From Lacunisphaera sp. (lineage in GTDB: Bacteria > Verrucomicrobiota > Verrucomicrobiia > Opitutales > Opitutaceae): a stretch of DNA of 48,528 bases. Numbering within the stretch: the first letter of the stretch is position 1; each line of letters starts with the position of its first letter. Under the pieces are notes generated by a model that saw only the letters and a program-made list of their open reading frames with translations, was not told the DNA's origin and did no database searches. The stretch spans positions 1 to 48,528 of the forward strand of contig SIBQ01000017.1 in the NCBI GenBank assembly GCA_009695095.1. Reading direction: 5' to 3'. The position numbers were made by a program, and so were the translations under genes. Of this stretch, positions 25,728 through 34,060 are shown piece after piece.

Positions 25728-27422
25728 ATGTCGCAGAACTTCGCGCGCCTGGTCTTTGCCTTCACGCTCCTGTTCTTCTGCGCCTTCTTCCTCTGGCCGA
25801 TCCTGCAGATCCTGAAGGGCGGGTTCATCGACGCGGACGGCAAGCTGACGTTCGCCTACCTCGCCTCCCTGCTCACCGACACGATATACTTGGGCGGCCT
25901 GGCCAACTCCTTCCTGCTCGCGCTCACGACTACGACGTTCGCGCTGCTCATCGCGATGCCACTGGCGTTTGTGTCGGACAGGTTTTTGTTTCCGCTCAAG
26001 GGATTTCTCGGCTCATTCATCTTGGTGCCGATGATCCTGCCGCCGTTTGTCGGCGCCATCGGCATCAAGCAGATCCTCGGGCAATATGGCGCGCTCAACG
26101 CCTGCATCATCGACCTCGGCCTGCGGCCGGAGGGGTGGACTTTCGACTGGCTTGGCGCCAACCAGTTTCTCGGCATCGCCCTGGTCAACGCTTTCAGCCT
26201 CTACCCCATCATCTACCTGAACGCCGTCGCGGCACTCGCCAACATCGACCCAGCCATGGAGGAGGCGGCGGAAAACCTCGGCTGCACCGGATTCCGCAAA
26301 TTTTTCAAGATCACCCTGCCGCTTATCAAGTCCGGCCTCTTCGCCGGCGGCACCATCGTGTTCATCTGGGCGTTCACCGACCTCGGCGTGCCGCTCATCT
26401 TTGACTACTCACGCGTCACCTCAGTGCAGATTTTCTACGGCTTGAAGGATATCGGCGGCAACCCGTTCCCCTACGCGCTCGTCGCCGTGATGCTGTTCAG
26501 CTCGGTGCTGTTCTACGCGATCGGCAAGGGATTGTTCGGCCGCGATTCCTACGCCATGATGGCCAAGGCCACGTCGTCCGGCGGTCCGGGGGAGCTCCCG
26601 CACGGCCGCGCCTGGCTGTGCACCGCGCTGTTCGCCACGGTCACCTTCATCGCCATCCTGCCGCACATCGGCGTGGTGCTCGTGGCCTTCTCCAGCGACT
26701 GGTATGCCACCGTCCTGCCGCGCCACTTCAACCTGCACAATTTCGAGATGGCACTCGGCCACGACCTCACCCTGCCGGCCATTGCTAACAGCCTCAAATA
26801 CGCCAGCATTTCGACGGTCATCGACCTGGTTGTCGGCATCGCGCTGGCCTACGTCATTGTCCGCTCGAAGATCGTCGGCCGGCAGATCCTCGACTTTCTC
26901 GCGATGATGCCGCTCGCCGTGCCCGGCCTTGTGCTGGCCTTCGGCTATCTTGCCATGAGTCAGGATGGAAAACTTTTCTCGTTCCTCAATCCCGTGCGCG
27001 ACCCGACCGTCCTGCTCATCATCGCCTATTCCATCCGCCGGCTGCCCTACGTGGTGCGCTCGGCGGCGGCCGGCTTCCAGCAGACCAGCGAGACTCTCGA
27101 GGAGGCTGCGCAAAACCTCGGCTGCCCGCCGCTCAAGGCTGTGTTCAAGGTCACGCTACCGCTCATTATGGCCAACCTGATCGCCGGCGGGCTGCTCGCG
27201 TTCTCCTTTGCCATGCTCGAGGTGTCCGACTCGCTCGTGCTTGCGCAGAAGCAGTTCTATTACCCGATCACCAAGGCTATCTACGAACTCTTCCAACTGC
27301 TCGGCGACGGCAAGTATATCGCCTCGGCGCTCGGCGTGTGGGCGATGGCCTTCCTCGGCATCACCATCGCCGGTATGACCATCCTCCTCGGCAAGAAGCT
27401 CGGGGCGATCTTTCGCGTGTAG
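25728..27422 (+). CDS. ABC transporter permease, FbpB/AfuB-type (iron(III)-like), two fused domains
   Basis: 564 aa from ATG 25728 (MSQNFARLVFAFTLLFF). About twelve membrane segments in two homologous halves, each with an EAA loop: EEAAENLGCTGFRKFFKITL near 175 and EEAAQNLGCPPLKAVFKVTL near 460. Two-domain permeases of this form serve Fe3+ and similar periplasmic binding-protein importers. No binding protein or ATPase lies upstream or downstream; instead a dead transposase and the low-GC island are upstream. There is no clear ribosome site before the ATG. It may have lost its operon partners or its expression. Confidence 0.88.
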   Translation: MSQNFARLVFAFTLLFFCAFFLWPILQILKGGFIDADGKLTFAYLASLLTDTIYLGGLANSFLLALTTTTFALLIAMPLAFVSDRFLFPLKGFLGSFILVPMILPPFVGAIGIKQILGQYGALNACIIDLGLRPEGWTFDWLGANQFLGIALVNAFSLYPIIYLNAVAALANIDPAMEEAAENLGCTGFRKFFKITLPLIKSGLFAGGTIVFIWAFTDLGVPLIFDYSRVTSVQIFYGLKDIGGNPFPYALVAVMLFSSVLFYAIGKGLFGRDSYAMMAKATSSGGPGELPHGRAWLCTALFATVTFIAILPHIGVVLVAFSSDWYATVLPRHFNLHNFEMALGHDLTLPAIANSLKYASISTVIDLVVGIALAYVIVRSKIVGRQILDFLAMMPLAVPGLVLAFGYLAMSQDGKLFSFLNPVRDPTVLLIIAYSIRRLPYVVRSAAAGFQQTSETLEEAAQNLGCPPLKAVFKVTLPLIMANLIAGGLLAFSFAMLEVSDSLVLAQKQFYYPITKAIYELFQLLGDGKYIASALGVWAMAFLGITIAGMTILLGKKLGAIFRV

Positions 27423-27508
27423 TGCGGGACGAATCTTAGGTTTAAGCTCGATTACCCGCCGGGCTCTCTCCTCTGACTTACACCTTACGCTCTTATACCT
27501 TACACCTT

Positions 27509-28345
27509 ATGGCTTATCTGCTCACCGTCTCCCTCATCTGGGCGTTCTCCTTCGGGCTCACCAAGGGCCTGACGGCGGGACTCGACGGCACCTTCGTCGC
27601 CACCGCGCGGCTTTTTCTTGCGCTGCTGGTGTTCCTGCCGTTTCTCCGGCTGAAGGGAGTGACGTTTCGCACGGCGGCTGCACTCACCGGCATCGGCGCG
27701 GTGCAGTTCGGGCTCATGTATCTGGCCTACAACGAGAGCTTCCGCTACCTGCCCGCCTACCAGGTTGCGCTCTTCACCATCACCACGCCCATCCTGGTCA
27801 CGCTGCTCGCCGACGCGCTCGACCGCACCTTCCGGCTCCGCGCGCTGGCCGCCGCGCTGCTCGCCATGGCCGGCACTGCGGTCGTCGTGTTTCAATCCGG
27901 TGCGCTGGACGCCACGCTCCGGGGGTTTCTTTTCGTGCAGCTATCCAACATCGCCTTTGCCACCGGCCAGATCGTCTACAAACGGCTCCGCGCCGGACAA
28001 CCGGCGCTCCGTGACCGCAACATCTTCGCCCTGCTCTACGCCGGGGCATTTGTCACGGCGCTGACGGTGATGCTCCTTAAGAAAGATTTCTCCGTCATGC
28101 TGAACTCCACTCATCTCATCACGCTGCTCTATCTTGGCATCATCGCATCGGGCCTGGGATTTTTTCTCTGGAACAAGGGAGCCACGCAGGTCAACGCCGG
28201 CACGCTCGCGGTGATGAACAACGCTAAGGTGCCGCTTGGTGTCACCTGCTCGTTGCTCTTCTTCGGCGAATCCGCCGACCTCCCCCGCCTCGCCATCAGC
28301 CTCGCGCTTCTCGCCACCGCCGTCTGGCTGGCCGAAAAGCGCTGA
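27509..28345 (+). CDS. DMT-superfamily transporter, EamA domains
   Basis: 278 aa with about ten hydrophobic segments in two EamA repeats (1-135 and 145-278). LLTVSLIWAFSFGLTKGL is a typical first helix and GIIASGLGFFLWNKGATQVNAGTLAVMNN near 210 is a typical start of the last helices. Probably a metabolite exporter of the inner membrane; substrate unknown. Upstream lies the spacer repeat CTTACACCTTACGCTCTTATA / CCTTACACCTTATGG (27478-27510) whose second copy overlaps the ATG. Confidence 0.9.
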   Translation: MAYLLTVSLIWAFSFGLTKGLTAGLDGTFVATARLFLALLVFLPFLRLKGVTFRTAAALTGIGAVQFGLMYLAYNESFRYLPAYQVALFTITTPILVTLLADALDRTFRLRALAAALLAMAGTAVVVFQSGALDATLRGFLFVQLSNIAFATGQIVYKRLRAGQPALRDRNIFALLYAGAFVTALTVMLLKKDFSVMLNSTHLITLLYLGIIASGLGFFLWNKGATQVNAGTLAVMNNAKVPLGVTCSLLFFGESADLPRLAISLALLATAVWLAEKR

Positions 28346-28482
28346 GCCCGATTCTCTCACCCTCGGTTATCGCGGAGGTGAGACGAGACAACCCGACTCT
28401 AGTGGTCTATTAGACTTCAAACCGGTCACCCGCCATTTGTAGATTGATAGACTACAAACCCGCTTGGACGCCGAAGAGTTGT

Positions 28483-28569
28483 GCGATGAGCAACGCCAAG
28501 GTGGCGCTTGGTGTCGCCTGCTCGTTGCTTTTCTTCGGCGATTCCGCCGACCTTTCCCGCCCCCCATAA
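28483..28569 (+). pseudogene. Duplicated C-terminal fragment of an EamA transporter
   Basis: The frame AMSNAKVALGVACSLLFFGD then SADLSRPP* closely repeats VMNNAKVPLGVTCSLLFFGE then SADLPRL in the gene just upstream (about 28211-28290), differing at about one base in six. It has no start and no transmembrane context. It is either the leftover of a tandem paralogue or a partial duplication. Confidence 0.75.
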
Positions 28570-29093
28570 GTCTCGCCCTCCGCGCCTGATCGCTCCTACA
28601 TCGAACCCAATTTGTTCCGATTTGTTATCGAAGAAGGCACCACTGGAGAAAATCCTATCAATTCGCTCAGAAGATTCGCATGTCTTGAAAAACAGGCGAT
28701 CCGACATCATATAGCACCAAGGTGAAAACTCGGTTTGAAGAGCTTTTCAAACTGCAAGTCCGACTGCACCGGACGAAAAACTGAGGAGGCTGAACATCAC
28801 GACGTGAGCGGGGGCGATTTCTGCGTGTGTCTGGCGGACTGCTCGAGCTATGCGGCATTTTGCTCATCGCCAGTTGGCCGCGGTATTCGCCGCCCTGCCC
28901 CCACCTGCCCGGCGCCATCGTGACCGCCACCGTCGCGCTCCGTTGCAGTGTCAGGGCGTCGGCGAAGTCCGGGTTTGCGCCGGCAGCCAAGTCGCCGACG
29001 AGTTCTGCCGGAAATGCGGCTTCCCGGCCGAGGACTTGCAGACTGCATGTTTTTCCGGTTGCAAGAAAGGTTGCTGGCCCTTCGACTGGCCCC
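28570..29093. other. Spacer upstream of scpA with possible degraded zinc-ribbon frame
   Basis: About 520 bases. The left part (28600-28800) is AT-richer than its surroundings and shows nothing. The right part has two plus-strand frames in different phases. One begins with a hydrophobic stretch (GGLLELCGILLIASWPRY, from 28827); the other, to a TGA at 29110, contains VCAGSQVADEFCRKCGFPAED, which resembles a zinc-ribbon pair with one Cys lost. I suspect a frameshifted small membrane/zinc-ribbon gene that overlapped scpA by 17 bases, but this is weak. Confidence 0.35.
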
Positions 29094-29870
29094 GTGGTTG
29101 CCGAAGCTGATTACCGCATCAAACTGCCCGTCTTTGAGGGTCCGCTGGACCTGCTGCTCTTCCTCATCCGGAAGAACGAACTGGATATCTACGACATTCC
29201 GATTGCCACGGTGACGAAGCAGTATCTGGACGTCATCTACGCGATGAAGGAGCTCCAGATCGAGGTGGCGGGCGAGTTCTTTGTCATGGCGGCGACGCTC
29301 ATGGAGATCAAAAGCCGGATGCTCCTGCCCAAACACCAGCAGGCCATCGACCCCAACGCCGAGGAGGACGAACTCGACCCGCGCTGGGAGCTCATCCACC
29401 AGTTGCTCCAATACAAGAAATTCAAGGAGGCCGCCGGCAACCTCGGCGACATGTCGCTGGATACCCAAAACATGCTGGCCCGCCCCGGCTCGGCTTTCGC
29501 CCCGGTCTCGGAGCGACCCTTGAAGCACGCCGACCGGCTCGACCTGTGGAATTCCTTCAATCTCGTCCTCCGCCGCCTCGCCGAGAAACTAGTCGTGGGC
29601 GAAATCCACGCCGAACAGGTGACCGTCGCCGACCAGATGGAATACATCCTCGAGCGCATCAAGACGCAGAAATCCTTCATTTTCTCCCACTTGTTTCCCG
29701 GAAAGATTTCCCTGCGCCGGCTGGTGGCCACTTTCCTCGCCGTACTGGAACTGACGCGCCTCAAGAAGCTGCAGTTGGAGCAGACCGGGACCTTCACAGA
29801 CATTCTCTGCGCCGCGGTTGAGGAAAACACACTTGAAACACTGGCCGGGGCGAACACCTTAACGTCGTAA
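29094..29870 (+). CDS. scpA: Segregation and condensation protein A (kleisin)
   Basis: 258 aa from a GTG at 29094 (VVAEADYRIKLPVFEGPLDL). The frame is open upstream but loses sense, and no ATG lies in the correct place. ScpA bridges the SMC head domains in bacterial condensin. The N-terminal motif FEGPLDLLLFLIRKNELDIYD and the C-terminal winged-helix region FSHLFPGKISLRRLVATFLA then LELTRLKKL are both present. The middle is the expected helical acidic linker (PNAEEDELDPRWELIHQLLQY). No scpB is adjacent; a small unknown gene starts one base after its stop instead. Confidence 0.93.
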   Translation: MVAEADYRIKLPVFEGPLDLLLFLIRKNELDIYDIPIATVTKQYLDVIYAMKELQIEVAGEFFVMAATLMEIKSRMLLPKHQQAIDPNAEEDELDPRWELIHQLLQYKKFKEAAGNLGDMSLDTQNMLARPGSAFAPVSERPLKHADRLDLWNSFNLVLRRLAEKLVVGEIHAEQVTVADQMEYILERIKTQKSFIFSHLFPGKISLRRLVATFLAVLELTRLKKLQLEQTGTFTDILCAAVEENTLETLAGANTLTS

Positions 29871-29871
29871 G

Positions 29872-30126
29872 ATGAGAAAAAAAGTCTGCCGCCGCAAAGC
29901 TAAGACCGCCCACCTGCTGGGTCTCGGCTTCGATAACGAGGACGGCCATAGGCGCCTGACCTCCGCCGAGCAGTTCACCATCGTTGGGGGCTCCGACGAG
30001 ACCCACGGCCGCATGACGGAGACGGTCATCAAGACCTTCGAGCAGCTGAAGGAGCGCGGCAAGCCCCTTACCGTGGTGGAACCGCAGGAACTGGCGGAGA
30101 TCATTCATAAATCCACCCCGCGCTGA
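29872..30126 (+). CDS. Small conserved-looking protein after scpA, unknown
   Basis: 84 aa. ATG follows the scpA TAA after a single base, so it is translationally coupled. A basic start (MRKKVCRRKAKTAHLLGLG) is followed by an acidic, polar body (FDNEDGHRRLTSAEQFTIVGG) and a helix-like tail with TVIKTFEQLKERGKPLTVVE. No membrane segment, one Cys. The family is not recognised. Its coupling to scpA hints at a chromosome-related function, which is inference. Confidence 0.7.
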   Translation: MRKKVCRRKAKTAHLLGLGFDNEDGHRRLTSAEQFTIVGGSDETHGRMTETVIKTFEQLKERGKPLTVVEPQELAEIIHKSTPR

Positions 30127-30343
30127 GTAATGAGCCTGATTGGCCCTAGTCTTCTTGTCGGAGCAGCTTTCTTGTCCGCCATAGCCTTGGCGATGGAGGA
30201 ACGCCCGACATGGCAGTGATCAGCCGTAGCTTTTCGAGCTAGGGCTGAAACGTAAACTCCGACCTGCAGCAAGAATGCCCGAAACTTTACCCCCCACGCT
30301 GACCACGGCTTGCCTTTTTATTTCCGCTAAGTTTACTCATGCC

Positions 30344-30667
30344 ATGTCCGAAAAAATCGCCCAGCTCGACAACGCCACTTTCCCCGCCGCCATTGCCGGT
30401 GCGACACCCGTCCTAGTCGATTTTTGGGCTCCGTGGTGCGGCCCGTGCAAGAGCATCGCCCCCATCCTGGACGAGCTCGCCACCGAGATGGACGGCAAGC
30501 TAAAGATCGCGAAAGTCAACGTGGACGACAACGGCGAACTGGCCGCGCAATACGGCGTCCGCGCCATCCCCACCATGCTCCTCTTCAAGGGCGGCCAGCT
30601 GGCCGAGCAGTTTGTCGGCATGATGGACAAGGCCTCGCTCAAGGCGAAGCTCACCGGCAAGATCTGA
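30344..30667 (+). CDS. trxA: Thioredoxin
   Basis: 107 aa, standard length. Start at ATG 30344 ([20 protein letters not shown]); longer readings of the frame add no family sequence. Active site WCGPC at about 31-35 within [21 protein letters not shown], cis-Pro in [14 protein letters not shown] near 75. It reduces cytosolic disulfides with thioredoxin reductase. Followed directly by a strong terminator; the 217 bases upstream hold a short CGCCATAG-CCTTGGCG hairpin and no gene. Confidence 0.96.
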   Translation: MSEKIAQLDNATFPAAIAGATPVLVDFWAPWCGPCKSIAPILDELATEMDGKLKIAKVNVDDNGELAAQYGVRAIPTMLLFKGGQLAEQFVGMMDKASLKAKLTGKI

Positions 30668-30694
30668 GGACGGTTTCAGCACCCCCCACTGTAG

Positions 30695-30720
30695 CGGCGC
30701 TCTTTGAGCGCCGTTTTTTT
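30695..30720 (+). terminator. Rho-independent terminator of trxA
   Basis: CGGCGCTC-TTT-GAGCGCCG perfect 8-base-pair stem with three-base loop, followed by seven T. It sits 28 bases after the trxA stop. Confidence 0.92.
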
Positions 30721-30826
30721 GGGAGGACTCACACCCGTTCGCCACAGCCTTGGCGACAGTGGATCCCCGCGAGCCGTTTGGTAATGGGTTTCCCCCAATA
30801 GCCCGGGCGCTTAGGGACCAGCGCCT

Positions 30827-31717
30827 CTACCTGCCCCACACCACCCCGGCGCTTAGCAGTACGCCGAAGGCCGCGAGAAACCTGGCTGTGTCACCCAGCA
30901 GCACAATCTGCTCCGCCGGTTCGCGCGACGCCGCCAGCCGGCGCGTCATACTCACCGCCCACGGCACCAGCACCAACGTCAGCAGCACCGGCCAGCGGCA
31001 GCCGGTCAGCAGCAGCGCCGGCGGACAGAGCAGTGCCACGGTGTTCGCCAACGCGTATTGCCACACGGCGTATTTCTTCCCGAAACGCACCACCAGGGTC
31101 TTCTTCCCGGCACGGGCATCGGTTCCGGCATCGCGATAATTGTTCACCACGAGAATATTTGACGCCAGCAGTCCAACCGCCGCCGCGCACGACGTCACAT
31201 CGGCCGTCACGTGGCCCATCTGTACGTAGAATGTCGTGTCCACTGCCACGAGGCCGAAGAAGATAAAGACAAACAGATCGCCGAGCCCGTGATAGCCGAG
31301 GGGGAACGGCCCGCCGGTGTAAGCGATGGCGCATGCGATGCTCGCGATGCCGATGGGCAGCAGAATCCACCCGTCCTCGCGCACCAGCAGCAGGCCCACC
31401 ACAAACGCCGTGCCCAGCACCAGCCAGGTGGCCCGGAGCATCCGGCGAGGCGCCACCATTCCCGCCGCCACGGCGCGACGCGGACCCACGCGCGCGGGAG
31501 TGTCCGCCCCCTGCACGAAGTCAAAGTAGTCGTTGGCGAAGTTGGCCCCGATCTGCACGAGCAGGGCGAAGAGCAGGCAGATGGCCGCCTTCGGGAAATT
31601 TGCGGCGTCATGCGCCGCCGCCAGCGCAGTGCCGACCATGACCGGAATCACCGCCGCCGGCAGTGTCCGTGGTCGCGCGGCTTCAGTCCAGATGTGCCAT
31701 GCGGTTTGTTCCGCCAT
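30827..31717 (-). CDS. menA: 1,4-dihydroxy-2-naphthoate polyprenyltransferase (UbiA family)
   Basis: 296 aa with about nine hydrophobic segments. It attaches the prenyl tail to dihydroxynaphthoate in menaquinone synthesis at the inner membrane. The first Asp-rich motif NDYFDFVQGAD is at about 62-72, the second NNYRDAGTDARAGKKTL near 193. ATG 31717 shares its first base with the stop of the upstream membrane-protein gene (TGATG), indicating coupling. Other men genes are not in the window. Confidence 0.92.
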   Translation of the reverse strand: MAEQTAWHIWTEAARPRTLPAAVIPVMVGTALAAAHDAANFPKAAICLLFALLVQIGANFANDYFDFVQGADTPARVGPRRAVAAGMVAPRRMLRATWLVLGTAFVVGLLLVREDGWILLPIGIASIACAIAYTGGPFPLGYHGLGDLFVFIFFGLVAVDTTFYVQMGHVTADVTSCAAAVGLLASNILVVNNYRDAGTDARAGKKTLVVRFGKKYAVWQYALANTVALLCPPALLLTGCRWPVLLTLVLVPWAVSMTRRLAASREPAEQIVLLGDTARFLAAFGVLLSAGVVWGR

Positions 31718-32382
31718 CAGGAGGAAATTGACGGCTTGGCCTTGCGGGAAAAGATGACCACCGGCCGTTTGGTCAGCAGGCTCAGCAACGGCAGCAGCAG
31801 GACAAGGGCCGAGTTTACGGCCAGCAGGTCAAGGTCGGTGCCGAAAACAAGACCAAACGGCAGCAACAGCAGCCCGTAAGCGGTGACAAACATCCGCGGA
31901 TTGGGGATGATCGGGTTGATGGCCAGAACGAGGGCAAAGGCAAACAGCCCAGGGTAATGTCCGCTGGCGCCCATGCTCATGCCCACGAAATAGAAAATCG
32001 GCGCAAAGAAATTCAGCCGCCCGTCGAAACGGATGGCTTGAATCAGGGTGGCGCCGAGCAGGACCGCGGCCTGGATGATGAACGACAGCCGCGCGGCTTC
32101 CTCGCTGCCGGTCTGGAAGGCGAATAGCAACAGACTATAGCTGCCGGCCAACGCGCGGAAGAGATCGACATAATTGCGGGAATTGGCGAATTCGTGCCCC
32201 AGATAGACGGACTTGTCGTCGGGATCGCGCGCCCCCATGCCGGCGAGCCGCTCCAGCGCGCCGTCGGGCTTGCGACGCTTTTTCATGACGCGGCCTCCGG
32301 AGCGCAACCACTGACGCGGGAACCAGAGCATGGCGACGGCAATGAGCAGATAGGACCAGTTAATCGTCAATTGGCCGGACAT
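31717..32382 (-). CDS. Multi-pass membrane protein coupled to menA
   Basis: 221 aa from ATG 32382 (MSGQLTINWSYLLIAVAMLW). Five or six hydrophobic segments; a basic KKRRKPDGALERLAGM stretch lies after the first helix on the presumed cytoplasmic side. Its stop overlaps the menA start by one base. No catalytic motif or family recognised. Coupling to menA suggests a membrane or quinone-related role, which is inference. Confidence 0.75.
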   Translation of the reverse strand: MSGQLTINWSYLLIAVAMLWFPRQWLRSGGRVMKKRRKPDGALERLAGMGARDPDDKSVYLGHEFANSRNYVDLFRALAGSYSLLLFAFQTGSEEAARLSFIIQAAVLLGATLIQAIRFDGRLNFFAPIFYFVGMSMGASGHYPGLFAFALVLAINPIIPNPRMFVTAYGLLLLPFGLVFGTDLDLLAVNSALVLLLPLLSLLTKRPVVIFSRKAKPSISS

Positions 32383-32460
32383 GGGTGTCGTGGGAGTCCA
32401 AGCGGCCCGGCGGGTCATGTCAAAGGCATCGTCAGGCACTTAAGAGATGAATTTAAAACT

Positions 32461-32529
32461 GTAGGGCTGCCGCTTGCCGGCAGGCCGTGTCTCGCCGCAG
32501 AACGGCCCGGCGACTAGCGCCGGCCCTAC
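32461..32529. repeat. Palindromic spacer element, family B copy 2
   Basis: A 69-base element bounded by GTAGGGCTGCCG and GCGCCGGCCCTAC with outer arms GTAGGGC/GCCCTAC... as near-perfect inverted ends. Its reverse complement aligns with 6304-6377. It lies between the menA-side operon start and the broken TPR gene. Confidence 0.8.
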
Positions 32530-32576
32530 AATTGCCAGCGGTTTCGAAATGGGTTCCAAATACGATCTAGCGCCGC

Positions 32577-33314
32577 CTACCGCCCCGCCAGCTCCTGTTC
32601 GAGCGCCTTGATCCGCTCGAGCACCACCTCGCGCCGGGCGGCGGGATCGGCGGCCGGTAATGTTGGCAGAACCTGCCGCAGCCAATGCAGGGCTTCCTGC
32701 GGACGTCCCAATTCGCGCAACAGCTCGGCATGAATGCGTGCGGCGTAGTAAGGCGCCCCCGGCTGCTCCGCCGCCAGCCGGTAGCAGCGGGCCGCGCTGG
32801 CCGGGTCATCCAGCCGACGGAGATGGATGTTGGCCATCTCCACATACAATTCGGCCGCCGGGCCGTGCCAGCGGATTCCTTTGTCCAAAAAATCCAGGGC
32901 ACGGCGCGCCTGGTCTTCACTGGCACGCTGTCTGATGGGCAAGGGCCCAGCGGCCGGCGACCATTCCGGCAGATCATAAGCGAGGATGCGGGCGCCGTTC
33001 AGCCAGAAGTAGAGCGGGCGTTCGTCGGCCGCGACCGTCAGCTCGAGCAACGCGGTTGTTGCCCCCGGGCCGTTGCGCTCCTAGGCGAGATTAACCCGCA
33101 GCCAGAAGCCGCTAGCGACCGCCGACTTCATGCCGTCCAGCACCGCCAGTATCCCGCCACGCCCGGCCAGCGAGACCAGCTGCTCCGTCACCGCTGGAGC
33201 GGCCAAGGTGGCAAGGAGATGCTCCAATGGCCTCAGCAGAAACGCCGCCGCCGCCAGTAGCGCCAGCGGCAGGGCGAGTGTCGCCGGCCTAGAATTCGCG
33301 GCGCTTGAAAACAT
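32577..33314 (-). pseudogene. TPR-like protein with in-frame TAG
   Basis: From ATG 33314 the frame reads MFSSAANSRPATLALPLALL then a membrane segment, RPLEHLLATLAAPAVTEQLV, GRGGILAVLDGMKSAVASGF and WLRVNLA, then TAG at 33083-33081, then in the same frame ERNGPGATTALLELTVAADE, RPLYFWLNGARILAYDLPEW and TPR-like helices (AELYVEMANIHLRRL, AARIHAELLRELGRPQEALH) to a C-terminus at 32577. The TAG stands where a Trp codon (TGG) would fit NLAWE. Intact it would be about 245 aa, membrane-anchored with helical repeats outside. Its start overlaps the end of the permease by 26 bases. Confidence 0.8.
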
Positions 33315-34060
33315 AGAATGCGAGCACCCCGAAAAGGAGCACATAGGCGGCCCAGTAACCAGCCAAGCTGAGCAACCAGTGATTCTGCGTCGATTGGGCC
33401 AGACGCGCACAAAGACCAGGGCGCCGTCTTCGCTGGCGAACGGCCGCAAATGCGCCACCATGGCGGCCAGCAGTCCCGCGCAACTGGCGAACAGCGCCGT
33501 GCCCGCATAACTGCAGATCAGCAGCGTCATGGCCGCGACGAGAGTGATTTTAAGCCACTGCAGGGCGCAGGCGCAGAGAAAGACCGGCAACCCCAACGGC
33601 TCGACCCCAAGCTGCGCGCCCCGCCCTAGCAGCAGGCCGGCGAGTAGCAGACCCAGCGCCGCCGTGAACAGCGCCAGCACAGCCGCCACGCCTGCGAACT
33701 GGCCGCTGACATATTCCCAACGGCGCACCGGCCGGGTCAAAACGCAGCAAACCGTCCCGCCCTCGATTTCGCCTAAAACAGTTGAGCCGTCACCAACGCC
33801 GCTAGGAACGTGCCCAGGAACCCGATCGCTCCGAGCCCAAAGTCACCGATGAATTTCAGCTCGGTCGCGCCGAAATTGAACTCCCGCAGCCTCAGCGCGG
33901 CCAGCACGAGGGCGGCCCCGGTGAGTGCCAGCAAAAGTGCCAGCCGCATCCGGAGAGCCTTGCTGAGCGCGTGCAAGGCGACGAGCCGGACGCGGCGCAG
34001 CGATGCCGCAATTCCATTGTGCCTCGACTCATTGGACGCCGTTTTTTTCGCCAGCGCCAA
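33289..34060 (-). pseudogene. ABC transporter permease with two frameshifts
   Basis: Three consecutive frames make one protein. Segment 1 (34060 to 33773) ends FLGTFLAALVTAQLF at a TAG caused by a run of four T on the coding strand (33778-33775); one more T gives LGEIEGGTVCCVLTRPVRRW and joins segment 2. Segment 2 runs to ALVFVRVWP, where a run of three C (33398-33396) is one base short; adding one gives QSTQNHWLLSLAGYWAAYVL, then LFGVLAFYVFKRREF and a TAG at 33291. Intact it would be an ABC-2-like permease of about 255 residues with six helices. It follows its ATPase, overlapping by 32 bases. Confidence 0.82.

Noticed and set aside
33775-33778. Programmed frameshifting in the ABC permease
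   Set aside because: Two independent shifts plus a nonsense codon in the next gene make decay or sequencing error more likely, and no slippery site with a downstream stem is evident.
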